This document shows, one piece after another, positions 37,050-50,299 of a DNA stretch of 64,000 bases (the first letter of the stretch is position 1; each line of letters begins with the position of its first letter). Source of the DNA: Angiostrongylus vasorum. Lineage: Eukaryota > Nematoda > Chromadorea > Rhabditida > Metastrongylidae. The notes under the pieces are model-generated. The model was not told the origin of the DNA. It made no database searches and saw only the letters and a program-made list of their open reading frames with translations. The stretch is from contig JADANN010000197.1 of NCBI GenBank assembly GCA_018806985.1, forward strand, positions 17,501 to 81,500. The letters are read 5' to 3'. The position numbers were made by a program, and so were the translations under genes.

Positions 37050-40000
37050 ATGCTCCCAACCAATGAGATTGCCACGTCGTTATGCCCAGATGATCACGAC
37101 AACTCATCTATGCAACAGTCGACTTCGTCGTCAAGTTCACGTTTTCAAGTTCGTTTCAAAAGTTTCTTTATTACCATAGTTCGGTTTCACTGCTAAATGT
37201 TCATCCTTCTTTTCCTCAGACAGAAATAAAGATCATCCTATCATGTAGCTCTGATTACACCGTACTTTTCCATTTGTTTGGTTTTACAAGTGTTGTTTCC
37301 TTTTTATGCAGCACTTCAATGAATTGTTTGCTAGTTATCTATCAACTCAGACACTCCAAAAGTTAGAAAACTCTGTGAAATTTTTCTATCTTTATTTTCT
37401 TATATCATTAGGACCTACTGTATTATGGCGCATTTGAACATATATTTTATGATTCTTCACTTCTGGTTCCAGTGTGATACATGGGTTGCAGTTCATTTTA
37501 AGGCATCATTTTGACCCATTTTCTATATGTTAAGTTGATATTACTGTAATCAAAAGTGAGTTTAATGCTTAAGGTTAAACTTGCTACGCCGCCAGACTAT
37601 ACGGGCCGTCCTTGGTATCATGGCGAGATTTCGCAGGCGGAGGCCGAAGTATTGCTCGAAGATGCCAAACCTGGCCGCTTTCTCGTGCGTAAAGCGGGTC
37701 CAACACGATACTTTCTTTCATGTGTGACCGATAATCATTTACTAGTTCATTTGCCGTGAGTTAATTATTGTCATCATGGTTGATTCAAACAGCAGGCATT
37801 GGAATGGTTAGAGAGTCTCATAAATGGTGATCTGTAATTGTCGTATATTCCAAACGAACCTGTGAAGGGATCGTTGTTTCTCTCTCACACGGATGTGTGG
37901 AGGGTTAAATTATTCCGTTAACCTGTTCTTGCAATAACCAATGTAAAATTGTTGTTTAAGGACTTAGCAAGTGAGCAGCATTTCTTGTGATTCTAGATGT
38001 TTGTTTTCAGAATACATCAACTGGGTCGTTTTTTCTATTTAAATGCGGGGAAATATGCCACGTTATCTGAGGCTGTGAGGCATCATTGCGAAATGGTGGA
38101 CGTGGCTGAACCCATCCATGCCCCTTTAGCAAATTTAGCTAAATCGGCTATGCAGGTATGAGTCAGTTCTTCAAATTAGAGTTTTGCACTCTGGCCGCTT
38201 CTCTTACTAGAAGCCGTTTTTTGTCTTGTTTTGTGAAACCTACATTTTCTCTTGAGTAAGAAAGTCAACTAAAATAGTTAACAATTCTCTCTTTGGGTAG
38301 CTGTTCTCGAAAATTGGATGTCTTCTTTATACAAATTAGACATTGGTGAATGTTTCGTAGTTGTTCATAGGAATTTCTGTCAGTTATGGTTTTGTTTTTG
38401 TTAAGGGCGCGTGTGGCGCAGTGGTCGGAGGCGCCGTGCAACACACACGTGGAATTGATCCTCGCGCCTATTTTCCACCAAGCCTTCCATCCCTCCGGGG
38501 CAGGCAAATTGGTACCAGACTTATTTGGGAGGAAAGCTGCACTGGTTCAATACATCGGTAGGCCCCCCACGAATCATTGTAAAGGCCGGATATGCACTCA
38601 ATCACCTCCAAACGCGGCTTAATGAAGTCAATGCATGGCGCATCCCTCAGGGGATTGATCAACGCCGAAAGCTTTTAGAGAGCTTTACGGTTTTGTCGTT
38701 TTGCACAACGAAGTCTGCTATTTATGTAATCGTCAAAGTTGTTGGCAGTTAATTAGTTAGCAAAGTAATGCAGTTACTTTAGTGTATTCATGATATTAAA
38801 AGTCATTTAACAATATTAAAGCTCGGTTTTAACTTATTTTGTTCCCTCTTTAGGTCCATCAAAATGCACATGCGCGACGGTTTCTGTCGCTTTCAAATTG
38901 TGAAGATCTTGGAGCAAAGGATGAGTTAAGGTTAGTCCGTTTACCTGTATTGTTTCTCATAGCAGTATTTTATGATGAAGAGTAGTCATGGCATTAAACA
39001 CTAAATATTTCAACTACAGTCATGCTGAGATATTTGCAAAACTCCGGAACGCAGGTGCCTCCGGCGGAGACCGAACTTCGTTAGTATCCTTTCCGGGGAC
39101 TAATATGTTCATCTCCACATCATACGCATCCTTCCTTTCGCCTTTCTCTCAGCCATGTTTTATAGACGCTATTACTAAGTATTTCTTCTATTTTTTTTCA
39201 TTATCGTTTATTTCATTTATTTATCGTTGTATTGAAACTGTTATCCACAGAGATAATCGGGTTCGGGTGTAAAAGCAGTTGCAACTTGAGACTGTGTGGA
39301 CTTCTGTCCTCATTGTTGTGTTGGAGGCTGCACGAGCTGGTTTGCCAGCGCAATTCCGAGTTAACAGTGCAGGGGCGTCCTCATAAGTAATAAAATGTAT
39401 GGAAATAATTCAGCTTTCAACCATTCTTACTATAATGGTCCTCTTTTTCGGCTAAACACATACTTCGTAATAAAGCGATTTGTATTTTAGTGGCTATTAG
39501 AATATTCTCAGAGTGCTTGCATACAGTGGTTCGTAGTAACGAAATTGAACTTGGGCTTCTTAGGCTGGTCCTATTATAATTAGTTAGTGTGTGCTTTCAG
39601 GAGACTTTGACCTCTATTTTGTTAGGCTCTAGGCAACGTTCGAATCTGTCACTAAGTATTTCATTTCCTTTTTAAATAATTTTTATCTTCGAGCGTGCGC
39701 TAGGTTTGTTCTGAGCATTTGTTTCCAGCACTTCGAGGGGTGATGTTATAACGGAGATACATCCACTGGAGAAGTGTTATATTCTGGCGAGAAATGAGAG
39801 GACGGGTCGGACAGGTTACATGTCTGCAAAGACATTAGATCCTATCGTGAGTTTGACAAATTGTATTCGTTTTCTTTTTTTCTAGTTGGATGGAGGATCA
39901 TTTGAGGGGTACAGCAAGTCTTTGTAAAAGTTTTTTTGCCAAGTATTACAAACGAATACTTACATTTTATTGCTTGACCTTTGGCAGAGCCACTGATGCT

Positions 40001-43000
40001 TGAATATCAATACAGTACCACAAGTTTTTTTTCCACAGATCTTGTAAGACTTGCACGGGCTTTGTCAGATCATTAGTGATTTCAAGATGTGATTTCTAAC
40101 ACTGGTTTACTCTTATCTGGATTTCCGGCTGAAAATATTGACCTTCGTCTCAGAAGACGCTGTAGAGGACGAATCAACAATTGAATGGGACACTCAGAAA
40201 ACTCTGGCAATGATGAGTCGTAAACCTAGGAGATCTGTAATGAATTGATAGTGGAAAGTTCAAGGCAACCTAGCCCAGATTTGTATTTGCATATTATTGC
40301 ACTGCAAAAAAAAATTGTTGAAATTAATGACTGGTATGCAGTCGAAATCACAATGTTAACTTTTTTCATTTACTGCCTACTACAATTTTCGCGGCAGCGT
40401 ATTAGATGCTGAGACATTCTCGAAACTTGGACCCTGGACCAGATCGAATCACAGTTTCCCTTTATGGGCCCGCACATTGCACGGTGCGCCAGAGGCCCCT
40501 TGCTCTGCGTTCTTCTCAGCTAGTTTTCTACCTACCAGTGTCATCAACACCTGAGGGCGCGCCAGAGTTCAAACGTCAAATGTTTGTGTTTTTGAATATT
40601 TTAGGGAGCCACAGGTTTCTCTGCTCTGGGTAGTTGAAATGAGGAACTCGTCTTTGTAAAACATTTTAAATGGGTTAAAAAATGAAGAAACGCAAAGAGG
40701 GGGGAGGCAGCTTGTTAACATTGAAATAGCAACCTTTTTTTTCTTGGTTAAAACGACTAGTTTTATTTTTTGCATTATATTGGTGAGGGAAACTGGATTT
40801 GTAAAAATTACAGTTGTCGGAATCATCGGTGGTTCACAAGCTGACATATTTCCATTCCGTTGTAGCAACCGATGAGTTGAAAATGTTAACACGTGGTGAG
40901 TCTAATGTTTGCTTCCGAGCATTTCTTTCTGGAATGGTCTATCATACTTTTCATATTATATTATTATTATTATTATTATATTATTATATTATATTATTAT
41001 CTATTATATTATTATATTATATTATTATTATTATTTCATATTATTTCATATATATCATATTTCATACTTTTCCTTTGTTGTGCTGATATGCTTTCTCACA
41101 ATAATTTACTACTTTTTGGGCATTTTTTTAACCGCAATTGTAAATAATTCACCATTCCGTCAAGGTAAGTCTCACAACTGAGACGTTATTTCGAATCTTA
41201 TTTTCCATCTACCTTTGTAAATAAGAGATAATCAAATCTGTTTATTACCTACGTACACTTTCGATTTCGAAAGCTACAAATTCATGGTTTATTTGCTTCT
41301 AGGTACCTATGTAACCATTCCAATCTGGAACTTTTAGTTGGCGCGGGTGCTTTTTTGGTCCGTTCATCAAGCCAAGGTGCTGATGCTTTTGCGCTTTTGG
41401 TGAATACACGAGATAAGATCGAAAAATTTCTCATTCGTGGCGGTACGGAAGGCTCTGATGGCTTCTTTCTTGCTGGTCGTCGTTTTCCGTCCTTACAGCA
41501 TATTATAGATAGGTAATTAAAGATTCATCATAGTTATAATGATTATCTACTGAAAGTATCATTACGTTTAATAACTGAAACTGTATATGATACTCATTTT
41601 CTTTGCTTCAAAATTACATGTGATAGCCATCTTGTTAACTTTTGCAGTGCTCAAATTTTTGTCGACTTAATGTATTTGATGGAGTTATTGTATTAACTCC
41701 ATAAACGAGAAACGGTCACTATAAATAAGATAAAAGCTAAAAAAAGGCTCTCAGCGTTGATCAATCCCTGGGGTATGCGCCATCCATTCGACTTCAATAA
41801 GCATTGTTGGAAGTGATTGAATACACATCTGGCCTTTACAACGACTCATGGTGGCCTGCCGATGTATTGAGCTAGTGCTCCTATCCTCCTAGAAAAGTCT
41901 GCTACCAACTTTCTAACCCCTGAGGGATGGAAGGCTTGGTGAGCCTGAGGCACGAGGATCTGTCCCATGTGTATTTCACGGCGCCTCCGACCACTGCGCT
42001 ACACGCGCCCATCGCAATAAATTGGATACATGACACAAATTTCCAGGTGTTATAAGATCTTGTATTATTAGTCCAGAAGTGGACATGTGTCTTGCTGTCC
42101 TCCCATCGCCCAGCTATTACCGTGTTATCTAGTGCAATTGACCGTTTGTAATATTCCACCCTAGTATTTGTAATATTTATAGTAGTAATATATAATAATC
42201 AATGTAATATTTTGCTTTTTTTTGATATTCTTGTTTTACAGTTTTGTTAGCTTGTTAATTTTCCAGGTACTGCGTTCATCCTATTGCAAACAATGTGCGT
42301 TTAACGCATGCTGTTCTGTCATCAGCGTCGTCATCTCGTCTACCAACTGAAGATCAACATGGCGTGGCTGTTGTACCGGGAACTACGTCGACATCAGAAT
42401 GGTCACCTAATGTAACCTGTATCGAGGCAACAGATGACTATTTCAATCACAACTGCGCGTCTAATACTGTTGCTGCTGTACAGGCCCTGAGAAAGTCACG
42501 AGAAGAAAAAGCGTGGAAGCCATGTTGGCTTACGCTGTGCGATGATCCCAACGATGGTTGTGAGTTGTTCATTACCGATACCGAATCGAGCGCTAAAGTC
42601 CGACTTGTGCTAGATTTGGCGTATTGTGTAATGTATCCACTTGATGATTCTGTCTTCTCGCGTGAGGGTTGTATATTTTTCTCGCAAACTGACATCGAGC
42701 TTCCTGGAGTGTACCTATGTTTTCGGCCAACAAATGTCCTCATCAAATGGCTTGAATTGTTGAGGTAAATTTTAGCTAAATTGTGTTTCGAGCGATAAAT
42801 TATAACCCTTTCGGCGCTTATGATTGTCATGGAAATTATATATATCGTTTATGGATACTCTAAATGCTTAAACGTGGGTTTATTCTGAACAGTTATTTCA
42901 TAAGATCCCTGCAGTTAGTGGACTTTTGTTTGGTTTTTTTTTATTGCGACTACGTTCGTTTCTTTTCACAGTACCGGTTAATGTTGAAGTTAGGTGCCTA

Positions 43001-46000
43001 TTATGTGGCGCAGTGGTCGGAGGCGCCCTGTAGTACACATGGGCATCGATCCCTGCGCCACTCCAAGCCTTACATCCTTTCGGAGTCGGCAAACTGGTGA
43101 AAAACTTGTCTGAGAGGATAGCAGCACTGGCTCGATACATCGGTAGGCCACCGCGAATCACTGTAATGTCCAGATATGCATTCATTCTCCAACGACGCTT
43201 AGTGAAGTCGAATGCATGACCCATCACTCAGGGATTGGTCAACGCCGAGAGCTTTATCTTTTTTATATATTTATCGTCAATTGTAACATTTTCTTTGTCT
43301 TTTTTCAAGTAAGTTGATCTCTGTGTTCATTGTGAGTTTCAGGACAGGTGAAATATTGCACAAATGGGTGACATTAATAAAAAAGATATTGTCCATAAAG
43401 ATACAATTAGTCAATTGGTTATCGTTCTTTATATCTGCAGTTTTTTTTGGGTGCTGACCTGATTTTTATATGATAGGTAGTTTATATTCTCAGCGGTGTC
43501 AACCATTGTGAAAATGGCTTAAATCCCGTCTAAAAGCCCATCTAAGAGTAAATCTGGATGGGAACCACCGCCGTCATGTGGTTGGAAATCATAATGGGCC
43601 CGTCATTGTGCAGATAGTCCGCACAATTGAGTTTCAATAGAATTATAGTATTTTTTAAAATTTTGATGCTCTTCAAAAGTTATAAGGTTCGCAACCAGTC
43701 ACAGAGTGAATTCCAGGACCACCACACGCTGCAGTGGGTTATCGACTTCACTGGTCTTCAGTGTAGCAAATCTGCTGTTCAATAGTGAAAGCTTTTTTTT
43801 GTCAAGATATCACCACAGAAATATTACGAATCTAATCCAAATTTGGGCTGTTACGTGGACTCTTTTTGTGCAATGAACACAATTCGTTTAATAGCAATTT
43901 TTGTTAGCATTGTAAACAGATGCTTCTTAGTGCAAGCTAAACAGTCAAATTTAATTCCAATTCATCACCATATGTGCTTGCTTATGCCTCAAGTAAAAAG
44001 AAAGCCTTGATTGAATCTGCATACAGGTCTTTATCATTCCGAATTCTATAGGTTACTTAGATGCCGCCAGCGCACTTCTTTTTGTCTTTCTCATGTCCTC
44101 CGGATCGTCACCGAGACATAACACGTCGAATGATGCGGTCCTCTTTACCGAAACTGGCAGGCTTTGTGGCAATATATGTTTCTAAACAATTGGGCTGAGA
44201 CCCGAGATTCTGGATTTCTCAATTTGGCTTGTTCTGTCAAGAAATACACCTCTGTTGTGCATTTTAGTTCGTTTGAAACACACTCTTCGCACGATGAGGC
44301 CACAAACCATTATCGGGAAAATTTGGTCCTAACGAGTAACTCAAAAGGACCTTAGATTTTGTCATAAGGATGCAATAAAGCATGGAAGATAAAACGTTCG
44401 CCGTTCAGTCCATTAGCGGTGCGTCATGCATTCGACTTCATCAAACATCGTTCAGGGGTTCAACGCATATTTTATCAATACTGTCAATGACTTATTGAGG
44501 TCAAAGACTTGTTGAGGCCTGAAGATATGTCATTGTACTTCCTATACAGGCCTGGTTTCAGTTTGTCGTCTCTTGAGTTATAGGTGGCTTGGTTAGCCAG
44601 GGGCGAACGATCCAACGACCATGTGCTTAGCAGGGCAATTCTATAACGATAGCGCTGTACATGCTGTGGAAGATAATAACAAACGTTAAATCTGTGTTGT
44701 TTAAATACAAAAATTCGAGTTCCACCTATGTTTAAAGGCTATTGACGCACTACTATATTGTACTCAGTACATTAAGTGCTCCTGCATGTCTCTACAATGC
44801 AATTTTCTTTCCATTCTCATTATTCGGTTCAGTTATTCATTTTTAGACCACGTATTCTGGGTCTTCGTGTTGGTACCATACCGGGTTTAGGACTAAAGTT
44901 TGATGCACCTAAACTGTCCACTCTTGCTGTTTTGCAGCTTCATATTAACAAGTATCGGTTCGTTGTTCGGTATTAAAAACTCCGACTTGGTTTTGTTTTA
45001 AAAATCGACATTTCTGCTTTTCGTTTTTAGGTCTGAATCACTGAAGCAGGACGGCTTTTATTCTGCTTATGGTATGATATGTGGAATTAAAGTAGGTAAC
45101 AAGCACCTTCTAAAAAATTTGTAAACAAGATATACAAATTCTTCAAGTTCAGGTGTGCAATACGCCAGTAGTTGCAGCATCTGTTGGAAAAGGTGGTCCT
45201 CCATCAGTAATATTTGACTGTTCCTTTCTGCTTCCGCTACTACCTCCCGAGAATGGCACTCTGCAATTCTCGGTTCTTTCACATACTAGTGGTGCAAAAA
45301 AGGGTAGGCCACTTGGTGTCTCGGCTTTACTCTCCTTGCCTGATTCACTGCCGTATTCTGATTCACCGGAGTTAGGATTTACGTTTCATGCTACGCGGTA
45401 TCGATTTCGTGTGCTTCCTCAAGAACAATATACACCGTTATTGGAGTATCTGAGAGACGAAACGGCCAGTCTGTTTGATTGGGCATCGGAAGCATTATCG
45501 ATACAGCAGCGTTCATTGCTGTGTTGGTCGATTGTCTCACTGTTATTGTCGAGCCGTGATGAGTTACTTCACTTGATAAGTCGTCTTCTGCGTCGTGTAT
45601 TAGCGGTTTCTTCAGCTGAGAATGTCATGCGTCAGGACTCATTCACGACAACATTGCTAACCCAAACGCTGCGTATTGCCGGTCGATCTGAGCTCGAAGA
45701 TGCATTTGATGCAATCGGTGTAGCAAATTTGAAGTCATTACAGCCAACAGATGTGGATCACATAGTTGCCGTTCTCGATAATTTGGTTTCACCGACTTCA
45801 TTACTATGTGATCTGCTCATTGTGGTTGCACAACTAGCTAGTGAGCGATTTCCTGATGAACCTCATTTGGTGAGAAGGGTGTTAAGGTTTGTCTGTCATT
45901 TTCTTATTTTGAGTTCGTCTAAACTATATATGTGTTATTCCTCTAGCTCCGTCAAAAAAATCACTATATTGAGGTTATTTTTTGTTGTCATATTTCAAAA

Positions 46001-48333
46001 TAATTTCACTGGAAGCGTTATGCATTCTATGGATTCGGTGTTGAATCTTATGAAGACGATTTTGATATTGAGATTCGCCTGGATTTTGGCGGAATGTTAG
46101 AGTCAATCAAAGACGTCGTTTCGAGTTCGAAGTTAACCGTTTGCCGTTTATCAGTTACATCCATACCAATTCTTACGTACACTTCACCATTAATCAACAA
46201 GCTGTTTTGTTCCTACGGACTTTGGATGAGGTTGTCAGCACTTTTATTTGTTGATAGTTAACGTTTTGGTGGCGTCTCCTTCTTCAAAGCCTAGAGAGGA
46301 ACGTACTGTCTTATAAGCTTAGTCGTTATGTGGACCTATTGCATCACTGCTGAATGAAGAAAGTAACTACGATCGTTCAGCAACCCATTTCAACTAGGAT
46401 GTGCACGGATATTGTTAGCTCTGAATTTATGACCGAGAGATCCTAAATATCTGTAGGTATGTGTAACAACTACGTTCAATTTTGCTGTGGGGAAACTTAC
46501 TTAAGCAAACTGAAAACACTAGCGTCACCCTACCGGAAACCACAATAGTCATTCTAGCTAAACTGTGAACTTTTTAGTTTAAGAGTCGATTCTCATGTGA
46601 ACTTCGGTTTTGATAACGTCCTATTAGACTATCATCTGTTCACCTTCTCAAACAATCCTAGTACGATTGAAATTTTGAAGACAAGAATAAGATTGAAATC
46701 ACCGCTCCGAGTTCATTGCTTGTATACAATAGTTTTTGGTGGAATAAGATCGAAACATTACATTTGGTTAGACTGTTCGAATGTAATTAAGGTTATATTT
46801 AGAGTTTAGTTGACCTTTTGACCTTTTGGATTTGATATGTCTTCTACTGTTTTTATTGAAACTACCTTTTCCTTTTTTGCAAAAAATATATGGTACTAGT
46901 GGTATTCTTATCATACTAGTCGCCATGGTTGCTAAAGTTCTTATGGGGCATGCTCCTTTTCGTCCTTTTATTTGTTTATGCTTTTTACTATAAATCTATT
47001 CCAGCACCGTCTACATCTTGCGATTTGCGAATCCTTTGTTGATATCATACATGAATGGTGAGTGTTAAGTGGTGGTGATTTTACTTTGCTGGATAATGCA
47101 TTAGATGTTTGTAAGAGTGGTACATTCATTTATAAATCGCATAATCTGATATTTCTTACCGTCAGGTAATCCTGTGAACCAGCAGCTGGCTAAAGCTGTA
47201 CAATCAGCGGCAAACACTGCTGCAGCAGCATTTCCACGTGTGGAAGACGTCACAGTTGGGTCGCAGTGTTTACGTGCGCTGTTTGAGCGAATTAGAGTTT
47301 CTGAAGTGACGGTAAGGTTGAGGTTCTATAGAAGCTTCCTTTTTTTTTGCATTTTCTGATTGAGGGAGTGCGTGTGCATTGCACATTGCTCTTTATTTTA
47401 ACACGTTTCTAAGCTTATGACCAAAATGAGTTTGTAATCAATATTTTCGTCCATCGTCCCAACGGTTTACCGCCTCATCGTAGTAATGAGGTGTTCCTGG
47501 GTGTCGGGCTGCGATGTATATCGGCGGATTCATCCCCCGGCAAAGTCCCCTAAACTGAGAAGGAGTCCAGCGTTTCCGTGAGGAAGCTCAGCTAAGAGTA
47601 AACCAATCACGAGATCCTCCATCGTCTTGGTGTCAAGCTAGTCGCATAGGGGAGATCTCCCTCTGATCCACGAGGGCTGCGACTGCCTGTGGTGGCGATG
47701 ACCTGGAGCAGACTTTGGTCAGGCTGACTTCGGGATTCCAGGGAACCATAGTGGCTAAACCAGCAAATCTTCGAAAAAAATGGAGACTATGCTGAGGCCT
47801 GCACAACTAGTGAGGACAGGCCATCCAGATGTCCAAGTATTTTCATCTATAGTTATTCAGTCACTTGGTAACTCTTTGACGATGTAATTTGATGCAGCAG
47901 TAGCTGTAGTTGAACTGTTAAGAGTGGCATGAATTTCAGCTACCGACAAAGCCAAACTACTTTAACAGTGCGGAACCACGATGTTGCGATTGGATGGCGA
48001 TGATCTGTCACTTACTCTTTCTTGCTTTGGCCTTACGCAAAACAACTCCTCATATTGAGCCGAGTTTTCTACAACTGATTCATGCTCATAAGTCGTCATC
48101 GTTTTCCTAGCACAAAGACACGACAGTCTATCTTTCCTCTTTATTTCTATTCGTGTTTTTCATACTACAGGCTACAGGTACGTAAAGAAAAGCATCTAGG
48201 TGAGGTGTTGTTGTTAGCATATATTTGTTGCATATCGAAGAGATTATTAACTCAATTGCTGTGCTTTCTAGCCGAGATCGCTCGCGCATATCAGGTTGTC
48301 GTTTTGGGGTTTCGGTTGACATTTGGACAGTAG
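37050..48333 (+). CDS. RASA1: p120RasGAP (RASA1)-type Ras GTPase-activating protein, multi-exon
   Basis: Stimulates GTP hydrolysis by Ras after SH2-mediated recruitment. Exons: 37050-37148 (weak), 37574-37755, 38011-38155, 38854-38930, 39729-39846, 40814-40895, 41338-41512, 42267-42764, 44847-44957, 45031-45091, 45153-45886, 47005-47057, 47166-47311, 48178-48199, 48272-48333. Every phase joins, giving ~854 aa (human RASA1 is ~1,047). Domains: SH2 from WYHGEIS (residue ~47) with FLVRKAG; SH3 ~150-205 (ERTGRTGYMSAKTL); second SH2 ~219-300 (YFHSVV, FLVRSS); PH ~350-458 (WKPCWLTL); C2 ~460-580; GAP ~612-840 with a candidate arginine finger in ENVMRQDSF (R ~676) and the ILRFANP segment matching FLR-xxPA. 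The second SH2 begins Tyr rather than Trp. Donors GTTCGT at 37149 and 44958 are weak. Introns hold family A, B and C repeats. The symbol is the human family name. Confidence 0.93.
38405..38675 (+). repeat. Family A SINE in a RasGAP intron
   Basis: GCGCGTGTGGCGCAGTGGTC (A-box), GGAATTGATCC (B-box-like), ATACATCGGTAGGCCCCCCA, CGGATATGCACTCAATCACC, ATCAACGCCGAAAGCTTTT. Near full length. Confidence 0.88.
39000..39172 (+). repeat. Family C repeat in a RasGAP intron
   Basis: AAATATTTCAACTACAGTCA, GCTGAGATATTTGCAAAACT, TCCTTTCCGGGGACTAATAT, CGCCTTTCTCTCAGCCATGT. Confidence 0.72.
40365..40545 (+). repeat. Family C repeat in a RasGAP intron
   Basis: TTACTGCCTACTACAATTTT, TTAGATGCTGAGACATTCTC, CTTATGGGCCCGCACATTG-like middle, TTCTTCTCAGCTAGTTTTCT. 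More diverged than the 20835 copy. Confidence 0.62.
40955..41060. repeat. (TTA)n-rich low-complexity tract
   Basis: Imperfect TTA/TATTA repeats in the intron after RasGAP exon 40814-40895. It produces the Tyr/Ile-rich frames seen in all three forward phases. Confidence 0.9.
41741..42010 (-). repeat. Family A SINE in a RasGAP intron
   Basis: Minus head GGGCGCGTGTAGCGCAGTGG and TCGGAGGCGCCGTGAAATAC; B-box GGGACAGATCC; tail CAACGCTGAGAGCC. Confidence 0.87.
43004..43262 (+). repeat. Family A SINE in a RasGAP intron
   Basis: ATGTGGCGCAGTGGTCGGAG, GGGCATCGATCCCTGCGCC, ATACATCGGTAGGCCACCGC, AACGCCGAGAGCTTTATC. The first few bases of the head are lost. Confidence 0.86.
44390..44525 (-). repeat. Family A SINE fragment, decayed
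   Basis: GTGCGTCATGCATTCGACTT and CATCAAACATCGTTCAGGGG correspond to the 3' half of family A in minus orientation. The rest is unrecognisable. Confidence 0.4.
46245..46310 (-). repeat. Family P stem-loop fragment in a RasGAP intron
   Basis: Minus strand: GGCTTTGAAGAAGGAGACGC, CACCAAAACGTTAACTATC. Box and stem are both degraded. Confidence 0.45.
47458..47842 (+). repeat. Family B element, full length, in a RasGAP intron
   Basis: CCCAACGGTTTACCGCCTCA at the start and CATCCAGATGTCCAAGTATT at the end. It lies between exons 47166-47311 and 48178-48199. Confidence 0.9.
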
Positions 48334-50004
48334 CCTTGATTTCACATATTTAAATCTTGTGGTGTACATTATTTTGCACTATATGTCTATTATTAATAGA
48401 TAATGGTCGTCGACGTTTGATCCTTGAATTTTTAATTCATGTATAACCCACTGTGTGGACATAGTTTTTATGTCCTTTTAGTCTTATTCCTCCCTAGTTT
48501 AAATAGCTTATTCAAAGCTTTTATTTTCGCATGTAACGGTGGTGAGTTAAATCATCTGTGTTTTCTTTTTGGCATAGTTAATATAGCGATGTGACATTAG
48601 CATGGTGTCGGTCGGTGCTTGTCCTTAGGAGAGACTCCGAAAAGTGGTGCATTCGGCAAGCGATCTAGCCTGTTAGGGCTAATTTCAGTGTAGCTTAAAG
48701 TCTTTGGGCGATATCCATATGATATAATTTGATGGTCTACTTGGTAGGATTATATTAATTAACCTTCTGCAAACTTCCTGTAGTCGTTTTCTATTGCTGT
48801 TCTCTGATTCTTTTGGACGTGCTAAGGCTTTCTTTCAACAGTTGGAATGTTCGCTCATAGGATATTGCTTTGTCCATGCCCTGTTAAATATTTCCTATTG
48901 GCATTCAGGTTTAATATTCTCGTTATGCTCAGTTGTTTTTTTTTCACTATAATGAATGCTTGTTCATTAGCTTCATCATTTTGATCAACGTCCTTTGTAT
49001 ATGTCGAGTAGCGGGCCAATCTATGTCATTATATCGGTTTTACCTCGTTTGCATTGTACTGCTGTCCTATTGATTGTATTGATTCACACTGATTTACTAG
49101 TAGACTACATTATTTGAATAACTACCAATTCTGTCCTGTATATTTCTCAGTATGTGGTATATGACCAGTTTTATTAGTTCCGTTGAAATCTGTTCATTCG
49201 ATGGACTTATCCATTTGATTCACCAGCTACTCTTCTGTGTACTAATTATGGGCGGCTATGTAACTATTATAGACTGTAAATAATTTAGTATCTCATTAGC
49301 CAATGGGGGTGGATGCGTTCGGACGAAGTAGATCCGTAATAGCAATGATCTCACTTCAGAATATTTCGCAACCTATGTACCATAGAGGTGTTGCCATACC
49401 TTTGCCATGGTAATCACTTTAACCGACTTTTATAGTTTCAATTTCTTTAAGTTGAGATCATGTGTTATTTATGATGATCATCAGAGCATAATAAACTTAC
49501 CTATGTGCTTTCTTTTCAGTTCTTTTCATTGGTATTACCATATAATTATCGTAAGTATTAGTATATTGTAAGTATTAAGTATAGTATTATCGAACAACTA
49601 GAACAGCCTTAGTATTCAGCCGAATTCTTGTTGGTCTTCTTTCATCCTGTATCGAACGCAGCATTGCTAGTGTATAAATGCGTGTGTTCTACGGTAGTTT
49701 AGGGACGATGCAACAGATTAATTTGAAGAATGAAAAGGAGTAAATTATGAAACCTATCTACTTATGTTCCATATTTGCGTTATTTCATTCGTTATGCCAT
49801 TCTTTGGCATATTAAGGACATGAGTTGGATCGCTTGATGATGTGATTCTAGATGTTGGCCGAACTTGTGTCATCCGTACGATGTTTTCAAGGTCAACAAA
49901 ATGTCTATAAGCATCGCAGGTGCGTAACAAGAAAAGCATTTTGGCTTGATTTATTTGCGTAGTGTTCATGCTGGAGGCTTGTAGGTTACTGGTAAGGTAA
50001 AAAG

Positions 50005-50284
50005 GTAAAGGATAAAGCTATCAGCGTTGATCAATCCCTGAGGGATGCGCCATGCTTCGACTTCATTAAGTATCGTTGGAAATTGATTGAAGGCACATCT
50101 GGCCTTTACAATGACCCGCGGTGGCCTACCGATGTATCCAGTAAGTGCCGTTATCCTCCCAGACAAGTCTGGTGCCAATCTGCCGACTCCGGAAGGATGG
50201 AAGGCTTGGTGGATCATAGCTGCGGGGATCGATTCCGCGTGTGTGTCGCAGTGGCGCCTCCAACCACTGCGCCACACGCGCCAG
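50005..50284 (-). repeat. Family A SINE, full length
   Basis: Minus head GGCGCGTGTGGCGCAGTGGT, TGGAGGCGCCACTGCGACAC, GGAATCGATCCCCGCAGC (B-box). Tail TGATAGCTTTATCC. It is head to head with the next copy, separated by about 15 bp. Confidence 0.9.
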
Positions 50285-50299
50285 GTGCCCTGCAATAAA

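Noticed and set aside
38405..38480. tRNA gene suggested by A and B boxes
   Set aside because: No acceptor-stem closure or clear anticodon arm, and the same head is attached to a long shared body in many copies: it is a SINE head.
40814..41181. Tyr/Ile-rich frames of ~90 codons
   Set aside because: Products of a (TTA)n tract in a RasGAP intron; only the first 82 bases (40814-40895) are an exon.
45887..46100. Extension of the 315-codon RasGAP frame beyond 45886
   Set aside because: The frame stays open by chance past the donor; the GAP FLR-xxPA region is encoded by the next exon at 47005, which joins in phase.
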